Source of the DNA: Kitasatospora sp. NBC_00458
GTDB lineage: Bacteria; Actinomycetota; Actinomycetes; Streptomycetales; Streptomycetaceae
Assembly: GCF_036013975.1 (NCBI RefSeq)
Contig: NZ_CP107904.1
Span: 2,790,001 to 2,854,000 of the forward strand
Direction of reading: 5' to 3'
DNA length: 64,000 nt
How positions within the stretch are numbered: position 1 is the first letter of the stretch; the number at the start of each line of letters is the position of its first letter. Under the pieces are notes generated by a model. The model searched no databases. It saw only the letters and a program-made list of their open reading frames with translations, and had not been told where the DNA came from. The position numbers were made by a program, and so were the translations under genes. Below, piece by piece: positions 27,498-35,577 of the stretch.

Positions 27498-28726
27498 CCC
27501 GATCGCCCCTGGCCGAACCCGCCCGGCCCGCCATCGCCTTCCCGCCCGACCGGAGCGACCCGCTGGCCCCGCCGGTCGAGTACCGGGTGCTGCGCGACTC
27601 CGCCCCGGCCTCCCGGATCACCCTCTACGACGGCAGCGAGGCCTGGCTGCTCACCCGGTACGACGACGTCCGCGCCGTCCTCGGCGACCTCCGGTTCAGC
27701 GCGGACGCCCGGCGCGACGGCTTCCCCTTCGTCTCGGCCGCCGTCCGGGCCAGCGTCGGCGGACGCACCCCGTTCTTCCGGATGGACCCGCCCGACCACG
27801 ACCGGATCCGGCGGATGCTCACCCGGGACTTCATGGTCAAGAGCATCGACGCGCTGCGGCCGCGGATCTCCGCGATCGTCGACCGGTTCCTCGACCAGCT
27901 GCTCGCCCAGCCCCAACCCGCCGACCTGGTGCAGGAGTTCGCACTGCCGATCCCCTCGGCGGTGATCGCCGAGCTGCTCGGGGTGCCGTACGAGGACCAC
28001 GAGTACTTCCAGACCCGCGGGAAGCGGATGCTCAGCCGGTCCAGCACGCTCCAGGAGAGCGCGCAGTCGGTGGTCGACCTGCGCGAGTACATCGGCAAGC
28101 TCGCCGAGCGGCGCCGCACCGACCCCGGCGACGACGTCCTGAGCCGGCTGGTGGTCGAACGCGAACTGACCGGCGAGCTCGACCACGAGGACGTCAAGAG
28201 CACCGGCCTGCTGCTGCTCGTCGCCGGGCACGAGACCACCGCGAACATGATCGCGCTCAGTGTGCTCACCCTGCTCCGCCACCCGGAGCAGCTGGCCGCC
28301 CTGCGGGCCGACCTCTCCCGGGTCCGGGACGTGGTGGAGGAGCTGCTCCGCTTCCTGTCGGTGGTGCACAGCGGGGTACCGCGGGTGGCCCTGGAGGACG
28401 TCGAGATCGCCGGGGTGGTGATCCGCGAGGGCGAGGGCGTGATCGCCTCCGTCCCGGCCGCCAACTGGGACCCCGCGCACTTCGCCGCCCCCGAGGTCTT
28501 CGACATCGACCGGGATGCCCGGCGGCACGTCGCCTTCGGCTTCGGCATCCACCAGTGCCTGGGGCAGCCGCTGGCCCGCGCCGAGCTGGAGATCGCGCTG
28601 ACCACCCTGCTGGACCGGCTGCCCGGACTGGGGCTCGCCGAGAGCGGCGAGGACGGCGGCGGCGGACCGGAGTTCGCTCCGGAGAAGGCCGTCTACGGCC
28701 TGCACCGGCTGCCGGTGACGTGGTGA
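27494..28726 (+). CDS. Cytochrome P450
   Basis: A 410-aa class I P450. I-helix oxygen motif L-L-V-A-G-H-E-T-T-A-N-M, K-helix E-E-L-L-R, and heme-binding F-G-F-G-I-H-Q-C-L-G-Q-P-L-A are complete. The start overlaps the aromatase/cyclase gene and the stop overlaps the ferredoxin gene (GTGA), so all three are co-translated. It probably hydroxylates or couples the polyketide, with electrons from the next gene product. Confidence 0.96.
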   Translation: MTRSPLAEPARPAIAFPPDRSDPLAPPVEYRVLRDSAPASRITLYDGSEAWLLTRYDDVRAVLGDLRFSADARRDGFPFVSAAVRASVGGRTPFFRMDPPDHDRIRRMLTRDFMVKSIDALRPRISAIVDRFLDQLLAQPQPADLVQEFALPIPSAVIAELLGVPYEDHEYFQTRGKRMLSRSSTLQESAQSVVDLREYIGKLAERRRTDPGDDVLSRLVVERELTGELDHEDVKSTGLLLLVAGHETTANMIALSVLTLLRHPEQLAALRADLSRVRDVVEELLRFLSVVHSGVPRVALEDVEIAGVVIREGEGVIASVPAANWDPAHFAAPEVFDIDRDARRHVAFGFGIHQCLGQPLARAELEIALTTLLDRLPGLGLAESGEDGGGGPEFAPEKAVYGLHRLPVTW

Positions 28727-28944
28727 GCGCGGCGCCGGCGGAACGGCTGGTGGTGGACACCGGCCTCTGCTTCGGCTCCGGCCAGTGCGTCCAGCACTCG
28801 CCCGGCCTCTTCGAGCAGCGGGACGAGGACGGGCTGGGCCGCCCGCTGGTCGAGCTCCCGGCCGGGGAGGCGCTGCACGAGGCGCGGTCGGCCGTCGAGC
28901 TGTGCCCGTCCGGGGCGATCAGCCTCCGGCCCGCCGGGGCCTGA
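28723..28944 (+). CDS. [3Fe-4S]-type ferredoxin, P450 redox partner
   Basis: A 73-aa ferredoxin with the three-Cys pattern C-F-G-S-G-Q-C and later E-L-C-P-S-G-A-I, as in Streptomyces P450 partner ferredoxins. GTG start overlapping the P450 stop. Its reductase must come from elsewhere. Confidence 0.92.
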   Translation: MSAAPAERLVVDTGLCFGSGQCVQHSPGLFEQRDEDGLGRPLVELPAGEALHEARSAVELCPSGAISLRPAGA

Positions 28945-29093
28945 CGGACCGGGCGGACCTGACGGAACGAGCCGGACGGGCGGTGCCGGACGAACGGCCC
29001 GACGCCCCCCGACCGGCACCCTCCGCGCCTGACCGGAACCGGCCCACGCTCCCTGGTGTGACCCGGCCTGACGAGGCCGGACCGGACCACCGG

Positions 29094-30371
29094 TCAGCCG
29101 GCCCGGCGGCGGGCCCGTTCGTCCGCCGCCGGGCGCCGGACCGGCGTGCCCAGCGACCGCGTGCCCAGGCCGCGCGGTACGCCGCCGGCCACCGGCGCCC
29201 CCGCCACCGCCACCGCCGCGGCCGCCGCCATCCGCGCGGCAGCCCTCCGCGCCGCGGCCGTCGCCACCGCCCCGTCCAGGGCCGGCTCGCCCCGGTCCCG
29301 TGCGGGGCGCAGCAGTTCCGCCAGCGCCTGGTGGACCAGCAGGTACCCCCAGACCTCCTGCTCCACCCCGCGCCGCGACCTCGCCCGCAGCGCCGGGACG
29401 GCGCCGTCCGGCCGGCCGGCCGCCAGTTCGGCCAGCGCCTCGCGGAACCGCCAGCGGTGCAGGAAGAGCGCGGCCAGCGCGTCCGCCGGCGCGGCGACCG
29501 GGTCGAGCAGGCTGGTGACCAGCCGCAGCCGGCGGCCGTCCACGGTGTGCTCCACCACCCGGACCGGCACCGCCAGCGCCGAGCCGTCCTCGTCGCAGTC
29601 GCCGGCGCCGTCCAGCACCGAGCGGTAGGAGCCGTCCGGGAGCGTCGCGTGCCGGACGAAGTCCGCCTCCACCGGTACGCCCCAGAGCAGTTCGGCGCCG
29701 TTGGCGCGGGCCGTGCACCAGGAGCGGGCGCCGACCATGCCGAGGGCCGCGAGCAGCAGGTCGCCCCGCCCCGCCTCGCGCAGCAGCGGCCGGGCCGCGA
29801 CCACCGCGGGCTCGCCGCCGACCCCGATCCGGGCGTCCACCACCACGCGGTTGGCGTCACAGGCCAGCGCGACCACCCGGACCCGGGGCGGGCCGCCCGG
29901 GGTGCCGGGCCGGGTGAAGCCGGCGGCGTTCTCCTCGGAGTCCGGCACCTCGAACCGCGCGGTGTCCAGGCTCAGCACCCGCAGGCCCAGCAGGCCGGGC
30001 GCGGGCGGCACCTGGGCGGCGCGGGCGGCGAACAGTGCGCGCAGCGGCTCCGGGCCGAGCCGGGCCCGGGCCCGGGAGAGCGCCGCGGCGGTCGGCACCG
30101 GGCAGCTGCCGGGCAGACCGAAACCCCATCTCATTCCCTGAGACAGAAGCTCGGCGACCCGCTCGTACTTAAGACCGGGGAAGAGGCAGAGCGCGAGCAC
30201 GAAATAGACCACCACACGGGCCGGGAGCAGCCGGGTGCGCTGTTCGGTCCGCCCGGTGAGGACCAGCACCTCGTCCACCAGTGCGGGTGGGAACGACCAC
30301 GTGAGCAGCCCGATCGCGATGCGCTCGGCCAGTTCGGCGTGCGGGGCCGCCGCCGTCTCGTACCGTCCCAT
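29094..30371 (-). CDS. IS4-family transposase-like protein, probably catalytically degenerate
   Basis: A 425-aa protein with the IS4 N-terminal domain (L-A-E-R-I-A-I-G-L-L-T-W-S-F-P-P, then R-L-L-P-A-R-V-V-V-Y-F-V-L-A-L) and a DDE-like core. First Asp is kept (L-S-L-D-T-A-R-F-E-V-P-D, Asp136). The second, normally in L-L-L-A-D-R-G, is L-L-L-A-A-L-G (Ala209), and the Y-x-x-R-W-x-x-E helix reads H-R-W-R-F-R-E with the Glu out of register. No terminal inverted repeats or target duplication were found. It is an intact ORF, so either a decayed transposase or a domesticated protein. ATG at 30371; a longer start at 30443 is less likely. Confidence 0.75.
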   Translation of the reverse strand: MGRYETAAAPHAELAERIAIGLLTWSFPPALVDEVLVLTGRTEQRTRLLPARVVVYFVLALCLFPGLKYERVAELLSQGMRWGFGLPGSCPVPTAAALSRARARLGPEPLRALFAARAAQVPPAPGLLGLRVLSLDTARFEVPDSEENAAGFTRPGTPGGPPRVRVVALACDANRVVVDARIGVGGEPAVVAARPLLREAGRGDLLLAALGMVGARSWCTARANGAELLWGVPVEADFVRHATLPDGSYRSVLDGAGDCDEDGSALAVPVRVVEHTVDGRRLRLVTSLLDPVAAPADALAALFLHRWRFREALAELAAGRPDGAVPALRARSRRGVEQEVWGYLLVHQALAELLRPARDRGEPALDGAVATAAARRAAARMAAAAAVAVAGAPVAGGVPRGLGTRSLGTPVRRPAADERARRRAG

Positions 30372-30472
30372 CCGCTCCCCCCTCGGATCGCGTGCGACGG
30401 CACCGCTGCTTAAGTCAACAGGCCGCCGTTCCAGTCCCTCCACTCACCATAGCCGCAGGCAGAACGGCCGCG

Positions 30473-30478
30473 TAGGGT
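30473..30478 (+). promoter_or_regulatory. -10-like element for the leader-peptide transcript
   Basis: TAGGGT lies 8 nt before the GTG of the small leader ORF. That spacing would make the transcript leaderless, as often seen for actinobacterial leader peptides. A -35 element is not evident. Confidence 0.4.
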
Positions 30479-30485
30479 CAGTTCC

Positions 30486-30563
30486 GTGATCCCCGGAAGC
30501 CCGTTGCTGATGCGCCGCCTGGACGTCGACCTCGTCCGCCAGGCCAGCGCGCTCTGTCGCTGA
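30486..30563 (+). CDS. Putative leader peptide (sulfur-operon type)
   Basis: A 25-codon ORF starting with GTG. Its C-terminal half reads R-R-L-D-V-D-L-V-R-Q-A-S-A-L-C-R then stop. This matches the recurring actinobacterial 'putative leader peptide' pattern (R-x-H-V-D-L-x-R-x-x-S-A-L-C-R) found upstream of sulfur and peptide ABC-transporter operons, where translation through the Cys codon near the end is thought to sense cysteine. It sits 204 bp upstream of the binding-protein gene, a usual place for such leaders. An internal ATG at 30510 gives a 17-residue alternative. Confidence 0.6.
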   Translation: MIPGSPLLMRRLDVDLVRQASALCR

Positions 30564-30767
30564 CCGGTACGCACTTCGCCGCACCGCCGCGGTGACCGCC
30601 CCCGGGCCGGTCGCCCGGATCGCCCCCGCCGCCCCGGCACTTCCTCCCCCGGCGTCCCTCCGCCGTGTCCGGGACGGCCCGGTCCGACCCGTCCGCGCCC
30701 TGCCGCGGCGGGCCGCCCGACCGGCCGATCGACCCAGAACCGCCGTCCAGCACACAGGAGTTCGACC

Positions 30768-32429
30768 ATGTCCCGCTCACCGCGACCCGCCCGCGCCCGC
30801 TCCGGCCCGGCTCGCCCGTCGCGCCCGGCCGCGCTGTCCGGCACCGCCCTCGCGCTCGCCCTCGCCCTCGCGGGCTGCGCGTCCGGCGGCACCGACCCGG
30901 CGGCCGCGGGCGCGGACGCGGGGCCGCCGAAGTCCGGCGGAACGCTCACCCTCGACATCGCGAGCAAGCCGCTCTGCCTGGACCCGCAGAACAACAACTC
31001 CAACGGCAACACCGCCGTCAGCCGGCAGCTGGTCGACTCCCTCACCGACCAGGACCCGGCCACCGGGGAGGCCCGCCCGTGGCTCGCCTCCTCCTTCGAC
31101 GTCTCGTCCGACGCCACCGAGTTCACCTTCCACCTGCGCTCCGGCGCGACCTTCAGCGACGGCAAGCCGGTCGACGCGGAGGCCGTCCGGGCGAACTTCG
31201 ACACCATCGTGAAGCTGGGCGCGGTGGCCGCCGTCGGCTCCAGCTACCTCGCCGACTACAAGGAGACCGTGGTCGTCGACCCGGGCACCGCCAAGGTCGT
31301 CTTCAGCCGGCCCAACGCGCAGTTCCTGCAGGCCACGTCGACCGCCGCGCTGGGCCTGCTGTCGCCCGCCTCGCTGGCCGGCAGCCCGCAGGACCGCTGC
31401 CAGGGCAAGGGGCTGGCCGGTTCCGGCCCGTTCACCCTCAAGTCCGCCCAGGGCGAGCAGATCCAGCTGACCCGCCGGGCCGACTACGCCTGGGGCTCCT
31501 CGCTCTGGAAGCAGACCGGCCCCGCCCTGCTGGACGGCGTCGACTACAAGGTCGTGCCGGAGCCCGGCGTGCAGACCGGGAGCCTGCTCTCCGGGCAGGT
31601 GCACGGCATCATCGGCCTCCAGCCGCAGGACGAGAAGACCCTGACGGACCGTCACATACCGGTGGTGACACGCTCGGTCCCGGGCGTCGTCTACAACCTC
31701 ACCGCCAACACCCGCAATCCCGTCCTGGCCGACGCCGCCGTGCGCACCGCGATCACCCGGGGCATCGACCGGGCCGAGCTGGTCACCACCCTGCTCTCCC
31801 CCAGCTACCGGCCCGCCACCAGCGTGCTGAGCTCCACCACGCCGTCCTACACCGACCTCGGCTCCGACCTCTCCTACGACCCCGACCAGGCCCGCCGCCT
31901 GCTCGACGCGGCCGGCTGGACCCCGGGGGCCGACGGGGTGCGGACGAAGAACGGCACCCGGCTCCAGGTCAAGCTGCTCTACCCGGGCGTGGACGCGGCC
32001 AGCCGCACCGTCCTCCAGCTCGTCCAGCAGCAGTTGACGAAGATCGGCGTCGCCGCCGACCTCAACGGCCTCCCGCTGAACGAGCTCGCCCCCGCCCAGG
32101 CCAACGGCTCCTACGACCTGCTCTGGTACGGGCTCACCCGCTCGGACCCCGACGTCCTGCGCACCGCCTTCGCCAGCGGCGCCAAGAACCGCGCCCAGCT
32201 GCCGGCGGGCAACGAGCTGGACACCCTGCTGAGCCGCCAGTCCGCCGTCGTCGACGCCGCCCAGCGGCGCGAACTGGTCACCACCGCACAGCAGCTGATC
32301 GTCCGCCAGGCGTACGCGATCCCGGTCTACGAGCAGATCCAGGCGGTCGGGCTGGCGGCCGGCGTCAAGGGCGTGGAGCTGGACGGCTCGGCGCAGCCCC
32401 GGCTGCACGACGCCTGGCTCGCCGGCTGA
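30768..32429 (+). CDS. ABC transporter substrate-binding lipoprotein (SBP_bac_5, peptide/nickel family)
   Basis: A 553-aa exported lipoprotein. The signal peptide ends in the lipobox L-A-G-C (Cys37). The mature part shows the family blocks: L-D-P-Q-N-N-N, L-V-D-S-L-T, W-L-A-S-S-F-D-V-S-S-D-A-T-E-F-T-F-H-L-R, F-S-D-G-K-P-V-D-A-E-A-V, and V-R-T-A-I-T-R-G-I-D-R. It captures its ligand outside the cell and delivers it to the two permeases encoded next. AGGAG lies upstream of the ATG. Ligand unknown; the leader peptide hints at a sulfur compound. Confidence 0.93.
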   Translation: MSRSPRPARARSGPARPSRPAALSGTALALALALAGCASGGTDPAAAGADAGPPKSGGTLTLDIASKPLCLDPQNNNSNGNTAVSRQLVDSLTDQDPATGEARPWLASSFDVSSDATEFTFHLRSGATFSDGKPVDAEAVRANFDTIVKLGAVAAVGSSYLADYKETVVVDPGTAKVVFSRPNAQFLQATSTAALGLLSPASLAGSPQDRCQGKGLAGSGPFTLKSAQGEQIQLTRRADYAWGSSLWKQTGPALLDGVDYKVVPEPGVQTGSLLSGQVHGIIGLQPQDEKTLTDRHIPVVTRSVPGVVYNLTANTRNPVLADAAVRTAITRGIDRAELVTTLLSPSYRPATSVLSSTTPSYTDLGSDLSYDPDQARRLLDAAGWTPGADGVRTKNGTRLQVKLLYPGVDAASRTVLQLVQQQLTKIGVAADLNGLPLNELAPAQANGSYDLLWYGLTRSDPDVLRTAFASGAKNRAQLPAGNELDTLLSRQSAVVDAAQRRELVTTAQQLIVRQAYAIPVYEQIQAVGLAAGVKGVELDGSAQPRLHDAWLAG

Positions 32430-32442
32430 GGGGGAGGTTCGG

Positions 32443-33423
32443 ATGAGGCACCGGATCACCACCCGGCTGCTGCACGCGGCCGTCTCGGTCTGGGCGGCGT
32501 TCACGCTGTCCTTCGTCCTGCTGTACCTGCTGCCCGGCGACCCGGTCGCGATCATGCTCGGCGGGCAGAGCGGCACCGGGACGGCCTCCCCCGAGCAGGT
32601 CGCGCAGCTGCGGGCCGAGTACGGCTTCGACCGGCCGCTGCCCGCGCAGTACGCCGACCGGCTGCTGGCCGCCCTGCACGGCGACTTCGGCACCTCCCTC
32701 CAGACCGGGGACACCGTCGCCCACACCTTCGCCACCGCGCTGCCGCAGACCCTCGCCCTGGCCGGCTCGGCGCTCGCCCTGGCCTGCCTGCTGGGCCCGG
32801 GGCTGGCGGTCGCGGCGGCGCTCACCCGCTCCGGGCGGCTCTCCCGGCTGCTGCTCGCCCTGCCCGCCGCGGGCATCTCGCTGCCGCAGTTCGCGGTCGG
32901 CCTGATCCTGCTCCAGGTGGTCTCCTTCCAGTGGCGGCTGCTGCCCGCGGTCGGCGGCTCCGGCGCCGCGTCGCTGGTCCTGCCGGCCGTCACGCTGGCC
33001 CTGCCGACCGCCGCCGTGCTCGCCCAGGTCTTCGCCCGGAGCCTGTTCGGCACGCTCGACGAGCCGTACGTGACCACCGCGCGGGCCAAGGGCGCCGGCC
33101 GGGTGCGGGTCCTGCTCGGGCACGCCGCCCGGAACGCGGCGCTGCCGCTGCTCTCCCTGCTCGCCCTGGTCGTCGGCAACCTGCTGGCGGGCTCGGTGAT
33201 CGTGGAGACGGTGTTCTCGCGCGACGGCTTCGGCCGGATCACCGCCGCCGCCGTCACCGCCAAGGACATCCCCGTGGTCCAGGGCGCGGTGGTGTTCGGC
33301 GCCGCGGTCTTCACCCTGATCAACCTGGCGGTGGACCTCGTCAACCCGCTGATCGACCCGCGCCTCGCCCAGGGCGGGCCGGAAAGGAGCAGTCGCCGGT
33401 GGCTGAGACCGCGCTCGACCTGA
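32443..33423 (+). CDS. ABC transporter permease (DppB type)
   Basis: A 326-aa inner-membrane protein with about six segments. The N-terminus has the DppB pattern (T-L-S-F-V-L-L-Y-L-L-P-G-D-P-V) followed by Y-G-F-D-R-P-L-P-A-Q-Y, and the EAA loop reads T-A-R-A-K-G-A-G-R-V-R-V-L-L-G-H-A-A-R-N-A. It forms a heterodimeric pore with the next gene product, whose start overlaps its last 25 bp. Confidence 0.95.
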   Translation: MRHRITTRLLHAAVSVWAAFTLSFVLLYLLPGDPVAIMLGGQSGTGTASPEQVAQLRAEYGFDRPLPAQYADRLLAALHGDFGTSLQTGDTVAHTFATALPQTLALAGSALALACLLGPGLAVAAALTRSGRLSRLLLALPAAGISLPQFAVGLILLQVVSFQWRLLPAVGGSGAASLVLPAVTLALPTAAVLAQVFARSLFGTLDEPYVTTARAKGAGRVRVLLGHAARNAALPLLSLLALVVGNLLAGSVIVETVFSRDGFGRITAAAVTAKDIPVVQGAVVFGAAVFTLINLAVDLVNPLIDPRLAQGGPERSSRRWLRPRST

Positions 33424-34397
33424 CCACTCCGACCGGCCCGCCCACCGGGCCCGTCTGCGAACCGGCCTGCGAACCGGCCGCCGTCACCGCGGCGGCGGCC
33501 GAGCCGCCCGGCTCCCGGGGCGCTGCCCGGGGCACGCCCCGGAGCGCCACCCGGACCACGGCCCGGAGCGCCCTCACCGTCACCGCCGCGCTCGCCGCTC
33601 CGCTGCGCCGACCCGGCACCCTGCTCGCCCTGCTCGTCCTGGCCACCGCCCTCGCCTGGGCCTTCGCCCCCGACCTGCTCGCCGGACACGACCCGCTCAA
33701 GGCCTCCCCCGCCCACCGGCTGCGCCCGCCGAGCGCCGACGCCTGGTTCGGCACCGACTACCTCGGCCGGGACGTCTACGCCCGGGTCGTGCACGGCGCC
33801 TCGCTGTCGCTGCGCGCCCCGGTCATCGCGGTCGGCCTGGCGCTGGTCACCGGGACGGCGCTCGGCCTGCTCGCCGGCGTGCTCGGCGGCTGGGTGGACG
33901 CCCTGCTGATGCGCCTGGTCGACGTGGTGCTGGCGGTGCCCGGCATCCTGCTCTCGCTGGCCGTGGTGACCGCGCTCGGCTTCGGCACCGTGAACGTGGC
34001 CGTGGCGGTGGGCGTCGCCGGGATCGCCGGCTTCGCCCGGATCTCCCGCGCGCAGGTGCTGAAGGTCCGGCAGGAGCCCTTCGTCCAGGCCGCCCACGCG
34101 GTCGGGGTCGGCGGGCTGCGGTCCGTCGTCACCCATGTGCTGCCGCACGCCGCGCCGCCGGTCCTCGCGCTGGCCGCCCTGGAGCTGGGCACCGCGGTGC
34201 TGGCCGTCTCGGCGCTCAGCTTCCTCGGGCTCGGCGCGCAGCCGCCGACTCCTGAGTGGGGCGCGATGGTGGCCGAGGGCCGCACCTACCTGGGCACCGC
34301 CTGGTGGCTGACCGCCCTGCCGGGGCTGGTGATCGCCGCCGTCACGCTCTCCGTCAACCGGTTCGCCAGATCCGCCACCCGCCGCTGGACGGCCTGA
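33399..34397 (+). CDS. ABC transporter permease (DppC type)
   Basis: A 332-aa inner-membrane protein. An N-terminal cytoplasmic tail of about 60 residues precedes the first segment; the DppC signature appears as F-G-T-D-Y-L-G-R-D-V-Y-A-R-V-V-H-G and the end as S-A-L-S-F-L-G-L-G-A-Q-P-P-T-P-E-W-G-A-M. The GTG at 33399 has GGAAAGGAGC upstream and overlaps the previous gene by 25 bp. No ATPase follows, unlike standard dpp operons. Confidence 0.95.
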   Translation: MAETALDLTTPTGPPTGPVCEPACEPAAVTAAAAEPPGSRGAARGTPRSATRTTARSALTVTAALAAPLRRPGTLLALLVLATALAWAFAPDLLAGHDPLKASPAHRLRPPSADAWFGTDYLGRDVYARVVHGASLSLRAPVIAVGLALVTGTALGLLAGVLGGWVDALLMRLVDVVLAVPGILLSLAVVTALGFGTVNVAVAVGVAGIAGFARISRAQVLKVRQEPFVQAAHAVGVGGLRSVVTHVLPHAAPPVLALAALELGTAVLAVSALSFLGLGAQPPTPEWGAMVAEGRTYLGTAWWLTALPGLVIAAVTLSVNRFARSATRRWTA

Positions 34398-34483
34398 CCG
34401 GCCGTCCGGCCCGGCCCCACCCCCGTTCCCGTTCCCGTTCCCGTTCCCACCGCAACCCCGTGCACGTCCCGAGGAGTTCCGCC

Positions 34484-35485
34484 ATGTCCATCGACCGACT
34501 GCCCACCGCCGACGCGCTCCGGATACCCGGCTGCGACGCCGCCGAGGAGTCCTGCGGGCCGTCCCGCCCGGCCCCGGTCGGCCCGTACCGCGAGGTCGAG
34601 TCGCTGCACGGCCGCCTCACCGCCGACGGCTCCAGCGGGTACCGCGCCGAGCCCGGCCGCTACCACCTGTACGTGGCCTGGGGCTGCTCGTGGTCCAACC
34701 GGGCCGCCGTGGTCCGCAAGCTCAAGGGCCTGGAGGAGGTGGTCTCGCTGTCGTACGTCGACGACTCGCGCGACGGCCGCGGCTGGGTCTTCGGCGGCCG
34801 GTCCGGACCGGACCCGGTCAACGGCTTCACCCGGCTCCGCGACGCCTACGAGACGACCGTCCCGCAGTGGCCCGGCCGCGCCTCGGTGCCCGCGCTCTGG
34901 GACCGGGCCGGCGGCCGCCTCGTCAGCAACGACTCCGGCGCGATCAGCCTGGACCTCTCCACCGAGTTCGACGCCTGGGCGGACCCGGCGGTGGACCTCT
35001 ACCCCGTCCCGCTGCGCCCGCGGATCGACTCGTTCAACCAGTGGCTGCACCACGACATCAACAACGGCCTGCACCGGGTCGGGCACGAGGCCGACCCGGT
35101 GAAGCACGCCGAGTTCTTCACCATCCTCTTCGACCGCTTCGACACCCTCGAACAGCGGCTGGCCGGGCAGCGGTACCTGTTCGGCGACGCGGTCACCGAA
35201 CCCGACGTCCGGCTCTGGCTCTCCCTGGTCCGGCTCGACACCGCCTACCCCGGCCTGCTCTCCGAGCCGCTCGGCCGCCCCGGCGGCTTCCCCCACCTGT
35301 GGGCCTACGCCCGCGACCTGTACGCGCGGCCGGCCTTCCGCGAGACCACCGACTTCGGGGTGATCCGGCAGAACTTCGCCGACAACTTCGACCGGATCCA
35401 CCCCGAACGGGTGGTCCCGGCCGGACCGGCCGCCGAGCGTGCGGAGGACCGCTGGTCCGTCCCCTCCGGACGCGGCTCGAACTGA
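34484..35485 (+). CDS. Glutathionyl-hydroquinone reductase-like protein (Xi-class GST family)
   Basis: A 333-aa protein of the YqjG/ECM4 group. The active-site motif C-P-W-A-H-R is changed to C-S-W-S-N-R (W-G-C-S-W-S-N-R-A). Later blocks fit well: L-S-Y-V-D-D, V-P-A-L-W-D, S-N-D-S-G-A-I, F-N-Q-W-L-H-H-D-I-N-N-G, and F-G-D-A-V-T-E-P-D-V-R-L-W. The family removes thiols from quinones. Streptomyces makes mycothiol rather than glutathione, so the thiol used is open. ATG with GAGGAG upstream; 86 bp after the permease gene. Confidence 0.88.
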   Translation: MSIDRLPTADALRIPGCDAAEESCGPSRPAPVGPYREVESLHGRLTADGSSGYRAEPGRYHLYVAWGCSWSNRAAVVRKLKGLEEVVSLSYVDDSRDGRGWVFGGRSGPDPVNGFTRLRDAYETTVPQWPGRASVPALWDRAGGRLVSNDSGAISLDLSTEFDAWADPAVDLYPVPLRPRIDSFNQWLHHDINNGLHRVGHEADPVKHAEFFTILFDRFDTLEQRLAGQRYLFGDAVTEPDVRLWLSLVRLDTAYPGLLSEPLGRPGGFPHLWAYARDLYARPAFRETTDFGVIRQNFADNFDRIHPERVVPAGPAAERAEDRWSVPSGRGSN

Positions 35486-35527
35486 CCCGGGAATATCTGC
35501 GGGAATTCACCCGGCAAACACCGAAAA

Positions 35528-35566
35528 GACCGGTCGGCAGGTTTTTGATAAACCTGCCGACCGGTC
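35528..35566. terminator. Perfect bidirectional terminator
   Basis: A perfect 17-bp stem (35528-35544 / 35550-35566) with a 5-nt loop TTGAT and A/T-rich inner arms, between the convergent GST-like and NmrA-like genes. It is the cleanest terminator in the cluster. Confidence 0.9.
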
Positions 35567-35577
35567 CTCCGGCATGC

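Noticed and set aside
30420..30445. TTCCAG-containing segment before the leader peptide, considered as a seventh SARP site
   Set aside because: The second TCCA lies 9 bp, not 11 bp, after the first, and no xANNNT hexamer falls at +15.
30777..34148. Minus-strand reading frame of over 1100 codons opposite the ABC importer genes
   Set aside because: Composition is Gly/Gln/Arg/Asp-rich shadow, while the plus strand holds clear lipobox, permease and binding-protein motifs.
34420..34455. CGTTCC tandem repeats before the GST-like gene, considered as binding sites
   Set aside because: A 6-bp microsatellite with no match to the 11-bp SARP phase; a normal RBS follows.
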